A stretch of 18,907 nucleotides of DNA from UBA1858 sp964636225 (GCA_964636225.1 CAZWQM010000025.1:1-18907); one strand, 5' to 3'; counted from the stretch's first letter, positions 1-6,591 are shown. Translations and numbers: made by a program. The notes: generated by a model not told the origin, from the letters alone.

Positions 1-54
1 CGCGAAGGTGGACGTACGGTGGGTGCCGGTGTCGTCGCTAAAATTATTGAATAA
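1..54 (+). CDS. tuf: Elongation factor Tu, C-terminal end (partial)
   Basis: Only the last 17 residues and the stop codon are present. They read REGGRTVGAGVVAKIIE, the C-terminal tail of EF-Tu domain 3, which is nearly invariant in bacteria. EF-Tu is the cytoplasmic GTPase that delivers aminoacyl-tRNA to the ribosomal A site. The next gene, rpsJ, starts 19 bases after the stop, so this tuf copy most likely closes the str operon (rpsL-rpsG-fusA-tuf) and is co-transcribed with rpsJ. The gene start lies outside the window. Whether a second tuf copy exists elsewhere cannot be seen. Confidence 0.93.
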   Translation, partial: REGGRTVGAGVVAKIIE

Positions 55-73
55 TGGAAAAAAAGAGTAACTA

Positions 74-388
74 ATGTCAGAAAGTCAACGTATTCGAATT
101 AGATTAAAAGCGTTCGATCATCGCCTCATTGATCGCTCCGCCAGTGAAATCGTGCAAACGGCAAAACGTACAGGTGCGCGAGTAAAAGGGCCTATTCCTT
201 TACCTACTAGAAAAGAGCGATTCACGGTGCTGATTTCACCTCATGTGGATAAGAACGCTCGGGATCAGTATGAAATTCGCACTCACAAGCGAATTATGGA
301 TATTGTTGACCCTACTGATAAAACGGTGGATGCCCTGATGAAGCTGGATTTGGCTGCAGGGGTGGATGTTCAAATTAAGCTGAATTAA
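74..388 (+). CDS. rpsJ: 30S ribosomal protein S10 (NusE)
   Basis: The product is 104 residues; the E. coli protein is 103. The start SQRIRIRLKAFDHRLID and the segment GPIPLPTRKERFTVLISPHV are diagnostic of S10. In this family the protein sits in the 30S head. It also acts as NusE, pairing with NusB in antitermination and with NusG to couple transcription to translation. The gene lies 19 bases after tuf with a purine-rich stretch (AAAAAAAGAG) before the ATG. An unusually long gap of 215 bases follows before rplC. By position this gene therefore belongs transcriptionally to the str operon, whereas in E. coli it is the first gene of the S10 operon. Confidence 0.98.
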   Translation: MSESQRIRIRLKAFDHRLIDRSASEIVQTAKRTGARVKGPIPLPTRKERFTVLISPHVDKNARDQYEIRTHKRIMDIVDPTDKTVDALMKLDLAAGVDVQIKLN

Positions 389-410
389 TGGCCATATAGC
401 GATCGCATGT

Positions 411-435
411 CTTTTATTTGTCACTGAAATAAAAG
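411..435 (+). repeat. AT-rich perfect hairpin downstream of rpsJ
   Basis: CTTTTATTT (411-419) and AAATAAAAG (427-435) are perfect reverse complements, giving a 9-bp stem with a 7-base loop. A stretch AAAAATTTTT follows at 436-445. The stem has only two G-C pairs, one at its base, so it would be weak as a Rho-independent terminator, although a short T run comes after it. It could be a partial attenuator or a 3'-end stabiliser for the tuf-rpsJ transcript. The A/T tract at 427-452 is also placed where an UP element would lie for the candidate promoter that follows. Neither role is proven. Confidence 0.4.
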
Positions 436-456
436 AAAAATTTTTCAAAAAAGCGG

Positions 457-485
457 TTTCCTATTGCGGTAAATTCTGTAATAAT
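457..485 (+). promoter_or_regulatory. Candidate promoter for the rplC-led operon
   Basis: A -10-like AATAAT (480-485) is followed by a GC-rich discriminator, TCGCGGC. An A/T-rich tract ends just upstream (427-452), as an UP element would. The -35 region is poor: TTTCCT at 457-462 with a 17-base spacer is the best I can offer. The case rests mainly on near-identity to the second candidate before rpsM, which shares GCGGCTTCC in the same position after its -10 and has a better -35. A G+C-rich discriminator is typical of stringently controlled promoters of translation genes. Confidence 0.4.
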
Positions 486-497
486 TCGCGGCTTCCT

Positions 498-530
498 GTG
501 GCCCGGACGAGCAATGCTCTTCCGGGCCAC
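498..530 (+). promoter_or_regulatory. Strong GC hairpin in rplC leader, candidate autoregulatory site
   Basis: GTGGCCCGGA (498-507) pairs perfectly with TCCGGGCCAC (521-530). Inside, GAGC (509-512) pairs with GCTC (516-519) around an AAT loop, with one C-T mismatch between the two stems. No T run follows (ATTCGCGATGTC), so this is not a Rho-independent terminator. It lies near the expected 5' end of an RNA from the promoter just upstream and 73 bases before rplC. In E. coli the S10 operon is autoregulated by L4 through leader hairpins upstream of rpsJ. A comparable leader here would lie upstream of rplC, the first gene of the remaining operon. The role as an L4 site is inferred from position only. 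Confidence 0.5.
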
Positions 531-603
531 ATTCGCGATGTCTTAAAAAAACAGTTTTACGTGTTTTTTGCACGTCTGAATTAGAAATATAGAGATTAAA
601 TCG

Positions 604-1242
604 ATGCCTTTAGGTGTAGTTGGAAAAAAAGTGGGTATGACCCGTGTATTTACGGAAGATGGTGATTCAGTGCCTGTCACTGTGCTTCACGTAGATAGCA
701 ATCGGGTAACGCAGCTAAAACAACAGGAAAGTGATGGTTATAGTGCGGTTCAGATCGCCTATGGATCACGTAAGCCTTCTCGTGTCAATAAGGCGTTGTC
801 TGGCCACTATGCCAAAGCCAGTGTGGCTTCGGGAGAAGGTATGTACGAGTTCCGTTTAGCCGACTCCGAGCCGGTTGAACTTGAACTGGGTGCGCAAATC
901 AGCGCCGATATGTTTGAGGAAGGACAAAAAGTCCAGGTGACTGGAATCTCTAAAGGTAAGGGGTTCGCGGGAACAATTAAACGTCATAATTTCCGCGGTC
1001 AGGATGCCACGCACGGAAACTCGCTTTCACACCGTGTGCCTGGATCTACCGGCATGTGTCAAACACCGGGGCGCGTATTTAAAGGTAAAAAGATGGCGGG
1101 TCATCTTGGAAATGAACAGGTCAGTACGAAAAATCTTACTGTTGTAAGAGTGGACGCTGAAAGAAACTTAATTTTGATTAAGGGTTCAATTCCAGGTGCA
1201 AAGGGTGGACGCGTAATTGTTAAGCCGGTTGTAACCGCATAA
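604..1242 (+). CDS. rplC: 50S ribosomal protein L3
   Basis: The product is 212 residues against 209 in E. coli. It begins with GVVGKKVGMTRVFTEDG and contains the long loop that reaches toward the peptidyl-transferase centre (about residues 134-170, with ATHGNSLSHRVPGS and TPGRVFKGKKMAGHLGN). L3 is one of the first proteins to bind 23S rRNA. Gln153 in the MCQTPG segment corresponds to the E. coli glutamine methylated by PrmB (Gln150), so the modification site is kept. The start is ATG at 604 with AGAG nine bases before it. It is the first gene after the 215-base intergenic leader and is followed by rplD after 18 bases. Confidence 0.98.
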   Translation: MPLGVVGKKVGMTRVFTEDGDSVPVTVLHVDSNRVTQLKQQESDGYSAVQIAYGSRKPSRVNKALSGHYAKASVASGEGMYEFRLADSEPVELELGAQISADMFEEGQKVQVTGISKGKGFAGTIKRHNFRGQDATHGNSLSHRVPGSTGMCQTPGRVFKGKKMAGHLGNEQVSTKNLTVVRVDAERNLILIKGSIPGAKGGRVIVKPVVTA

Positions 1243-1260
1243 TTATAATTGAATAGAACT

Positions 1261-1869
1261 ATGAAACTTGAAGTAACCAACGGTAGCTCAGTGGAAGTGT
1301 CGGATGACACTTTCGGCCGTAGCTATAATGAATCGCTTGTCCATCAAGCCGTGACAGCCTATTTGGCGGCGGCACGCTCCGGAACCAGAGCGCAAAAAAA
1401 TCGCTCAGCAGTACGCGGTGGCGGTGCCAAACCCTGGCGCCAAAAAGGTACAGGCCGAGCACGAGCGGGAACAACGCGAGGACCATTGTGGCGCAGTGGT
1501 GGCCAGACTTTTGCCGCGCAACCTCGTAGTTACAAACAGAAAATAAACAAGAAGATGGTGCGCGCAGCTTACGCTTCCATATTCTCTGAATTGATTAGAT
1601 TAGAGCGCTTACATGTAGTGGACGATTTTGTTGCGGAGACACCCAAGACAAAAGATATGATTGCAAGACTGGGTAAGCTTGGTGTTGAGTCTGCATACAT
1701 TATTGTAGGTGCTGATAAAGCGGATGAGAAACTATATTTGTCTGCACGAAATCTACACCAGGTTGATGTGGATGAAGTGTCAAGCATTGATCCGGTAAGT
1801 CTTATCAAATTTGAACATGTGGTCATCACGGAAGATGCGCTTAAAGAAGTTGAGGAGTGGTTGAAATGA
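1261..1869 (+). CDS. rplD: 50S ribosomal protein L4
   Basis: L4 binds 23S rRNA domain I and lines the peptide exit tunnel through an extended loop. Here that loop covers KPWRQKGTGRARAGTTRGP and WRSGG. In E. coli the protein also represses its own operon at the levels of transcription and translation. I chose ATG 1261 (MKLEVTNGSS), which gives 202 residues and aligns with the 201-residue E. coli protein. An in-frame TTG at 1249 would add four residues not found in the family. The upstream Shine-Dalgarno is weak. The stop TGA overlaps the rplW start (ATGA), which suggests translational coupling. Confidence 0.97.
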   Translation: MKLEVTNGSSVEVSDDTFGRSYNESLVHQAVTAYLAAARSGTRAQKNRSAVRGGGAKPWRQKGTGRARAGTTRGPLWRSGGQTFAAQPRSYKQKINKKMVRAAYASIFSELIRLERLHVVDDFVAETPKTKDMIARLGKLGVESAYIIVGADKADEKLYLSARNLHQVDVDEVSSIDPVSLIKFEHVVITEDALKEVEEWLK

Positions 1870-2174
1870 GTCAGTCAGTCAGTATTGAGCGCCTCACGCA
1901 AGTATTAGTTGCGCCACATGTGTCGGAAAAATCTGCAGTGCTTGCGGATAGCGCGAATCATCATGTATTTAAAGTGCTGCCCAACGCAAGCAAACAGGAA
2001 ATTAAGGATGCAGTAGAGAAGCTGCTGCAAGTGAAAGTTGCTTCAGTTCGTACAGTCAGTGTGCGCGGGAAAAACAAGCGCTTTGGTCGTGTTATGGGTA
2101 AGCGCAGTGACTGGAAAAAAGCATATGTAAGGCTCGAAGAAGGGCATGACATTGATCTAACTGGAATGGAATAA
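1866..2174 (+). CDS. rplW: 50S ribosomal protein L23
   Basis: L23 sits at the tunnel exit and forms the docking site for trigger factor and SRP. The product is 102 residues. It contains VAPHVSEKSAVL near the N terminus and KRSDWKKAYVRLEEG near the C terminus, both typical of the family. ATG 1866 is preferred over the in-frame GTG at 1857. It overlaps the rplD stop as ATGA, and GAGGAG lies at 1852-1857, about eight bases upstream. The GTG itself falls within that ribosome binding site. The gene is followed two bases later by rplB. Confidence 0.97.
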   Translation: MSQSVSIERLTQVLVAPHVSEKSAVLADSANHHVFKVLPNASKQEIKDAVEKLLQVKVASVRTVSVRGKNKRFGRVMGKRSDWKKAYVRLEEGHDIDLTGME

Positions 2175-2176
2175 AA

Positions 2177-3004
2177 ATGGCAGTCGTAAAATCAAAACCA
2201 ACCTCTCCAGGTCGACGTTTTCAGGTAAGAATTGTTTCGAAAGATCTGCATACTGGCGAGCCGGTAAAATCACTGGTAGAAAAGAAACTAAAATCAGGTG
2301 GGCGTAATAACGTAGGACGTATTACTACACGTCATCGTGGTGGTGGTCATAAACAGCGTTACAGAACGGTTGATTTTAAGCGTGATAAAGACGGAATTCC
2401 AGCGACAGTTGAGCGTTTGGAATACGATCCAAATAGAACAGCGCATCTGGCGTTATTGAAATATGCCGATGGTGAGCGCCGTTATATTATTGCGCCTAAA
2501 GGTGTGAAGGCCAATGATCCAGTTATGTCGGGAGCACAGTCACCCATTAAAACCGGTAATACTCTGCCGCTAAGAAGTATCCCGGTAGGTACCATTGTGC
2601 ACTGTATTGAATTAAAACCAGGTAAAGGCGCGCAAATTGGTCGCAGCGCCGGCGCGGCGATCCAATTAGTTGCCCGAGAAGGTGCGCATGCGACATTGCG
2701 TTTACGTTCCGGTGAAATGCGTAAAGTACTGTCTGACTGCCGTGCAACAATTGGTGAAGTTGGGAACTCGGAACATAACCTGCGTAAATTAGGTAAAGCT
2801 GGTGCCAGTCGATGGCGCGGTGTGAAGCCTACTGTGCGTGGAGTAGCGATGAACCCGATTGATCACCCGCATGGTGGTGGTGAAGGTCGAACTTCAGGAG
2901 GGCGTCATCCTGTGTCACCTTGGGGTATGCCGACTAAAGGATTTAAAACACGTAAGAACAAGCGTACAGATAATATGATTGTGCGCCGTCGTAACAAGAA
3001 ATAA
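2177..3004 (+). CDS. rplB: 50S ribosomal protein L2
   Basis: The product is 275 residues (E. coli 273). L2 is a primary 23S rRNA binder needed for subunit joining and peptidyl transfer. The signature NPIDHPHGGGEGRTSGGRHP is present, with His230 and His232 in the loop that includes the functionally important E. coli His229. The N-terminal RNA-binding part shows GRNNVGRITTRHRGGGHKQ at about residues 42-60, and the basic C-terminal tail ends RRRNKK. The ATG starts two bases after the rplW stop, with only a weak ribosome binding site, so coupling is likely. Confidence 0.98.
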   Translation: MAVVKSKPTSPGRRFQVRIVSKDLHTGEPVKSLVEKKLKSGGRNNVGRITTRHRGGGHKQRYRTVDFKRDKDGIPATVERLEYDPNRTAHLALLKYADGERRYIIAPKGVKANDPVMSGAQSPIKTGNTLPLRSIPVGTIVHCIELKPGKGAQIGRSAGAAIQLVAREGAHATLRLRSGEMRKVLSDCRATIGEVGNSEHNLRKLGKAGASRWRGVKPTVRGVAMNPIDHPHGGGEGRTSGGRHPVSPWGMPTKGFKTRKNKRTDNMIVRRRNKK

Positions 3005-3028
3005 TAACTAACCAGTTTAAGAAATAAC

Positions 3029-3033
3029 GAGGA
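3029..3033 (+). promoter_or_regulatory. Ribosome binding site that fixes the TTG start of rpsS
   Basis: GAGGA lies seven bases before the TTG at 3041. No ATG or GTG that would give a full S19 is present, so this site identifies TTG as the initiator. Confidence 0.8.
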
Positions 3034-3040
3034 CATAACG

Positions 3041-3313
3041 TTGCCAAGATCATTACGAAAAGGCCCTCATATAGACCATCATCTTGCTAAGAAAGTACAA
3101 GTGGCGGTAGAGAATAACGATCGCAAACCAATTAAAACCTGGTCGCGACGTTCCATGATTTCACCGGAAATGGTGGGCTTGACCATCGCAGTACACAACG
3201 GGCGTCAACATGTTCCTGTTCTGGTTTCAGAAAATATGGTGGGTCACAAGTTAGGTGAGTTTGCTGCAACCCGTTTATTTAAAGGGCATGCAGGCGATAA
3301 AAAGGCAAAATAG
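3041..3313 (+). CDS. rpsS: 30S ribosomal protein S19
   Basis: The product is 90 residues (E. coli 92). It carries PRSLRKGPHIDHHLAKK at the N terminus and IAVHNGRQHVPVLVSENMVG and HKLGEFAATR toward the C terminus. S19 forms a complex with S13 in the head of the 30S subunit and contacts the A-site region. Translation starts at TTG, supported by GAGGA at 3029-3033. The next residues PRSL match the universal S19 N terminus, so no upstream residues are missing. The C-terminal basic tail is slightly shorter than in E. coli. rplV follows after 27 bases. Confidence 0.97.
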   Translation: MPRSLRKGPHIDHHLAKKVQVAVENNDRKPIKTWSRRSMISPEMVGLTIAVHNGRQHVPVLVSENMVGHKLGEFAATRLFKGHAGDKKAK

Positions 3314-3340
3314 TTGCCACGAAACAATAAGAGTTAAATT

Positions 3341-3676
3341 ATGGAAGTTTCAGCAAAATTAAAGCATATCGGTATTTCGGCACAAAAATGCCGTTTGGTG
3401 GCAGACCAGATTCGTGGCATGGAAGTTAGCCGTGCCGTGGAGCTTTTGGAATTTAGTTCAAAAAAAGCATCAGGGATAGTTAAGAAAGTCCTGGATTCCG
3501 CTATTGCCAATGCTGAGCATAATGAAGGTGCGGATATTGATGAATTGAAAGTGACTAAGATTTTCGTTGATGAAGGACGAACACAAAAACGTTTTCAGCC
3601 ACGTGCCAAAGGACGTGCCTGCAAGATATTAAAAAGAAGCAGTCATCTAACCGTGACTGTTGGAGATAACCGGTAG
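3341..3676 (+). CDS. rplV: 50S ribosomal protein L22
   Basis: The product is 111 residues, the usual size. SAQKCRLVADQIRGMEVSRA marks the N-terminal globular part. The long beta-hairpin that lines the exit tunnel is seen at about residues 80-102 (GRTQKRFQPRAKGRACKILKR). This hairpin is the region where macrolide-resistance changes are known in other bacteria. No insertion or deletion is evident here. The start ATG has TAAGAG upstream. The gap to rpsC is 52 bases and has no obvious structure. Confidence 0.97.
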   Translation: MEVSAKLKHIGISAQKCRLVADQIRGMEVSRAVELLEFSSKKASGIVKKVLDSAIANAEHNEGADIDELKVTKIFVDEGRTQKRFQPRAKGRACKILKRSSHLTVTVGDNR

Positions 3677-3728
3677 TCTACGTACTGCTTGTTTAAATAA
3701 TACATAAATAACCGAGTTAATAGATCCG

Positions 3729-4418
3729 ATGGGACAAAAAGTACATCCAACAGGCTTTAGATTAGGTATTGCAACCGACTGGACATCCAAGTGGTATGCA
3801 GAAGGTAAAGACTATGCAAAATTTTTAAACAGCGATTTAGATATTAGAAAATATCTGAAAGATAAGTTATCGCAGGCCTCGGTAAGCAGGATTCAAATAG
3901 ATCGGCCTGCACGTGCAGCGTTTGTTGTTATTCATACTGCAAGACCGGGAATTGTCATTGGTAAAAAAGGTGAAGATGTAGAAGCGCTGCGCCAGGAAAT
4001 TGCGCGCCGCATGGACCTGAACATCAATAACGTCAAAATAAATATTGAAGAAATCCGTAAGCCGGAAATAGATGCGCAGTTGGTTGCCGAAAGTGTGGCG
4101 CAACAACTGGAACGTCGAATTATGTTTAGACGGGCGATGAAGCGTGCGGTAAGTAATGCCATGAGACTGGGTGCGTTGGGAGTAAAAATTAATGTTTCCG
4201 GTCGATTAAATGGTGCGGAAATCGCACGTACCGAATGGTACCGCGAAGGTCGTGTACCGCTGCATACTTTAAGAGCCGATATTGATTACGCGACAGCAGA
4301 AGCGTCAACTACTTACGGAATAATTGGCATCAAAACCTGGATCTTCAAGGGTGAGGTATTCGATCTTGAAAGTAAAAATAAAGAAGAAGCGCCAGAAACT
4401 AAACGCGCTAGTGCATAA
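3729..4418 (+). CDS. rpsC: 30S ribosomal protein S3
   Basis: The product is 229 residues (E. coli 233). It begins GQKVHPTGFRLGI and has a type II KH domain with the GKKG loop at residues 78-81 (GIVIGKKGEDV). The C-terminal domain is marked by GALGVKINVSGRLNGAEIAR and TEWYREGRVPLHTLRADIDY. S3 sits at the mRNA entry site of the 30S subunit and takes part in mRNA unwinding with S4 and S5. The C-terminal tail (ESKNKEEAPETKRASA) is acidic and low in complexity, as is common. rplP begins 19 bases later. Confidence 0.98.
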   Translation: MGQKVHPTGFRLGIATDWTSKWYAEGKDYAKFLNSDLDIRKYLKDKLSQASVSRIQIDRPARAAFVVIHTARPGIVIGKKGEDVEALRQEIARRMDLNINNVKINIEEIRKPEIDAQLVAESVAQQLERRIMFRRAMKRAVSNAMRLGALGVKINVSGRLNGAEIARTEWYREGRVPLHTLRADIDYATAEASTTYGIIGIKTWIFKGEVFDLESKNKEEAPETKRASA

Positions 4419-4423
4419 ATAAT

Positions 4424-4428
4424 AAGGA
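4424..4428 (+). promoter_or_regulatory. Ribosome binding site that fixes the GTG start of rplP
   Basis: AAGGA lies nine bases before GTG 4438. The L16 N terminus MLQPK starts exactly at this GTG, so the non-ATG initiator is well supported. Confidence 0.75.
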
Positions 4429-4437
4429 TTAATAACT

Positions 4438-4851
4438 GTGTTACAACCAAAGAAAACCAAATTCCGCAAGCAACGAAAAGGTCGTAACCGTGGACTTGCG
4501 TTAAATGGTAACAAAGTAAGCTTTGGAGATTTTGGTCTTAAAGCCGTGGGTCGCGGTCGACTAACTGCAAGACAAATCGAAGCGGCACGTCGTGCAATGA
4601 CACGTCACGTAAAGCGTGGTGGAAAAATCTGGATTCGAATTTTCCCAGATGTGCCTGTTACCAAGAAGCCTCTGGAGGTGCGACAAGGTAAAGGTAAAGG
4701 TAACGTTGAATACTGGGTGGCTAAAATCCAGCCAGGTAAAATGTTATACGAAATGGAAGGTGTAACGGAAGAATTGGCGCGCGAAGCCTTTAGACTGGCC
4801 GCAGCCAAGCTTCCAATTCAAACAGCATTCGTCATAAGGACATTAATGTAA
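4438..4851 (+). CDS. rplP: 50S ribosomal protein L16
   Basis: The product is 137 residues (E. coli 136). Family signatures are LQPKKTKFRKQRKGRNRGLA, FGLKAVGRGRLTARQIEAAR and VRQGKGKGNVEYWVAKIQPG. L16 binds near the A site and helps tRNA accommodation and 50S maturation. Arg82 is at the position of the E. coli arginine (Arg81) hydroxylated by the JmjC-type oxygenase YcfD (RoxA). Translation starts at GTG. The stop TAA overlaps the rpmC start by one base (TAATG), which indicates translational coupling. Confidence 0.98.
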   Translation: MLQPKKTKFRKQRKGRNRGLALNGNKVSFGDFGLKAVGRGRLTARQIEAARRAMTRHVKRGGKIWIRIFPDVPVTKKPLEVRQGKGKGNVEYWVAKIQPGKMLYEMEGVTEELAREAFRLAAAKLPIQTAFVIRTLM

Positions 4852-5048
4852 TGAAAGCAGCAGATTTACGTGCCAAAGGCGAAAGTGAATTAAAAGACGA
4901 ATTGATTGAGTTGCGCAAAGAGCAATTCAAGCTTCGTATGCAATATTCAATGGGTCAGGCCAGCCGCAACCATGAATTTTCTAGAATTCGTAAAGATATC
5001 GCACGTATAAAGACCGTGCTTAATGAGCAGCAAAAGAGCGCGAGCTAA
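4851..5048 (+). CDS. rpmC: 50S ribosomal protein L29
   Basis: A 65-residue two-helix protein starting MKAADLRAKGESELKDEL, with EQFKLRMQYSMGQ and IRKDIARIKTVLNE in the second half. L29 lies at the tunnel exit next to L23, near the SRP and trigger factor docking site. The start overlaps the rplP stop by one base. rpsQ follows after four bases. The size matches the family (E. coli 63). Confidence 0.96.
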   Translation: MKAADLRAKGESELKDELIELRKEQFKLRMQYSMGQASRNHEFSRIRKDIARIKTVLNEQQKSAS

Positions 5049-5052
5049 ATAG

Positions 5053-5325
5053 ATGACTATGGAAAAACAAGAGAAAAAACTCCGTACCGTTCAAGGTAAA
5101 GTTGTTAGCAATAAAATGGATAAGTCCATTGTCGTTCTAACTGAAAGACGTGTTAAGCATCCAATCTATGGGAAGTTTGTAAGCAAGTCTTCTAAGTTCC
5201 ATGCGCATGACGAAGAAAACAAATGCGCGATTGGTGATGTTGTAACTATTAAAGAATGTCGTCCAATTTCCAAGACTAAGTCGTGGACATTGGTTGAAGT
5301 AGTCACGCCCAGCGTAGCAGGCTAA
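5053..5325 (+). CDS. rpsQ: 30S ribosomal protein S17
   Basis: The product is 90 residues. It is an OB-fold protein with RTVQGKVVSNKMDKSIVV, RVKHPIYGKF and CRPISKTKSWTLVEVV. S17 is a primary 16S rRNA binder in the 30S body. ATG 5053 is used here. An internal ATG at 5059 would give 88 residues and cannot be excluded, since both fit the variable N terminus (E. coli is 84 residues). In E. coli the S10 operon ends here and a separate spc promoter precedes rplN. In this window only 13 bases separate the two genes, so the S10 and spc segments appear fused. Confidence 0.97.
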   Translation: MTMEKQEKKLRTVQGKVVSNKMDKSIVVLTERRVKHPIYGKFVSKSSKFHAHDEENKCAIGDVVTIKECRPISKTKSWTLVEVVTPSVAG

Positions 5326-5338
5326 ATAAGGATTAACC

Positions 5339-5707
5339 ATGATACAAATGCAATCTAATCTTGATGTGGCCGACAACAGTGGCGCAAAAAGAATTCAATG
5401 TATAAAAGTTTTAGGTGGCTCACATCGCCGTTATGCAGGCATTGGTGATGTCATTAAAGTTAGTGTTAAAGACGCGATTCCACGTGGAAAGGTCAAAAAA
5501 GGCGAAGTGTATAACGCGGTTGTGGTAAGAACAGCAAAGGGTGTGCGTCGTAACGATGGCTCTCTGATTCGCTTTGATGGCAATGCCGCAGTTTTGTTGA
5601 ATTCACAGCTGCAGCCAATTGGAACACGTATTTTTGGTCCGGTTACAAGAGAATTACGTTCAGAGAAGTTTATGAAAATAATTTCTCTGGCGCCTGAAGT
5701 ACTATAA
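5339..5707 (+). CDS. rplN: 50S ribosomal protein L14
   Basis: The product is 122 residues, nearly the E. coli length. It contains MQSNLDVADNSGAKRIQCIKVLGG near the N terminus (about residues 4-27), VKKGEVYNAVVVRTAKGVRR, and the C-terminal segment IGTRIFGPVTRELR. L14 forms intersubunit bridges with 16S rRNA and is the target of the silencing factor RsfS. AAGGA lies nine bases before the ATG. It is the first gene of the spc segment, with no room for an independent leader. Confidence 0.98.
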   Translation: MIQMQSNLDVADNSGAKRIQCIKVLGGSHRRYAGIGDVIKVSVKDAIPRGKVKKGEVYNAVVVRTAKGVRRNDGSLIRFDGNAAVLLNSQLQPIGTRIFGPVTRELRSEKFMKIISLAPEVL

Positions 5708-5734
5708 AGACGGAAGTACAAAAGAATTACAGCT

Positions 5735-6052
5735 ATGAATAAGATTAAAAAGGGTGATGAAGTAATAGTAAACACTGGCAAAGACAAAGGCCGACGTGGA
5801 ACTGTTACTCAAGTACTGGCTGACGGTCGAGTGCTTGTTGAAGGTATTAATATGGTTAAAAAGGCGCAGAAGCCTAATCCTAACCTGGGTATCACCGGCG
5901 GAATTATCGATAAAGAAATGGCGATTGATCGTTCTAACGTGAGCATATTTAACCCGGCTACAGGCAAAGGGGATCGTGTTGGAGTGAAAACTTTGGAAGA
6001 CAACACAAAGGTTCGCTATTTCAAATCTAACGGCGAAGTGGTGGATGTGTAA
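5735..6052 (+). CDS. rplX: 50S ribosomal protein L24
   Basis: The product is 105 residues. The N-terminal KOW motif is clear: IKKGDEVIVNTGKDKGRRG at about residues 3-21. PNPNLGITGGIIDKEMAID is the next conserved segment. L24 initiates 50S assembly by binding the 5' end of 23S rRNA. Its stop overlaps the rplE start by one base (TAATG). In E. coli, S8 represses spc translation at the start of rplE. I could not identify an S8-like target at this junction by eye. Confidence 0.97.
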   Translation: MNKIKKGDEVIVNTGKDKGRRGTVTQVLADGRVLVEGINMVKKAQKPNPNLGITGGIIDKEMAIDRSNVSIFNPATGKGDRVGVKTLEDNTKVRYFKSNGEVVDV

Positions 6053-6591
6053 TGGCTAGATTACAAGCATTTTATAACGACACTGTACGTGATCAGTTAA
6101 TGAAAGAGTTTTCGTACAGCAATGTCATGCAAGTCCCTCGTATAGAGAAAATTACCCTGAATATGGGTTTGGGTGAAGCGACTAAAGATAAGAAAGTCAT
6201 CGAGCATGCGCTGGAAGATATGGCGAAAATATCTGGACAGAAAGCGGTTGTGACTTTGGCGCGTAAATCTATCGCGGGTTTTAATATTCGTGATGACTGG
6301 CCAATTGGTTGCAAGGTGACATTACGACAAGTGCGCATGTATGAGTTTCTGGATCGCCTGATTAATATCGCGATACCTCGTATACGTGATTTCCGTGGTA
6401 TCAGCGGTAAGGCATTTGACGGTCGTGGCAATTACAACATGGGCGTTAAAGAGCAGATTATATTCCCTGAAATTGATTACGATAAAATCGATGCGATTCG
6501 TGGAATGGATATTGCCATTACTACAAGCGCACCTACAGATGCAGAGGCAAAAGCCTTGCTGGCTGCATTCAGTTTTCCGTTTAAAAATTAA
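6052..6591 (+). CDS. rplE: 50S ribosomal protein L5
   Basis: The product is 179 residues, as in E. coli. It contains NVMQVPRIEKITLNMGLGEA, LARKSIAGFNIRDDWPIGCKVTLR and FRGISGKAFDGRGNYNMGVKEQ. L5 binds 5S rRNA and forms bridges with S13 in the 30S head. The ATG overlaps the rplX stop, so initiation is likely coupled to rplX translation. rpsN begins 26 bases after the stop. Confidence 0.98.
   Translation: MARLQAFYNDTVRDQLMKEFSYSNVMQVPRIEKITLNMGLGEATKDKKVIEHALEDMAKISGQKAVVTLARKSIAGFNIRDDWPIGCKVTLRQVRMYEFLDRLINIAIPRIRDFRGISGKAFDGRGNYNMGVKEQIIFPEIDYDKIDAIRGMDIAITTSAPTDAEAKALLAAFSFPFKN

Noticed and set aside
498..530. The GC hairpin as a Rho-independent terminator after rpsJ.
   Set aside because: No T run follows on either strand. 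The stem is better read as a leader structure.
484..537. A 7-base direct repeat, ATTCGCG, flanks the strong hairpin at 498-530, like a target-site duplication around a small palindromic element.
   Set aside because: The left copy does not abut the hairpin (7 bases between) and is part of the promoter-like discriminator that is also seen before rpsM. No transposon ends are present.
1249..1260. TTG 1249 as the start of rplD.
   Set aside because: It adds four residues (MNRT) absent from the family; ATG 1261 matches the L4 N terminus.
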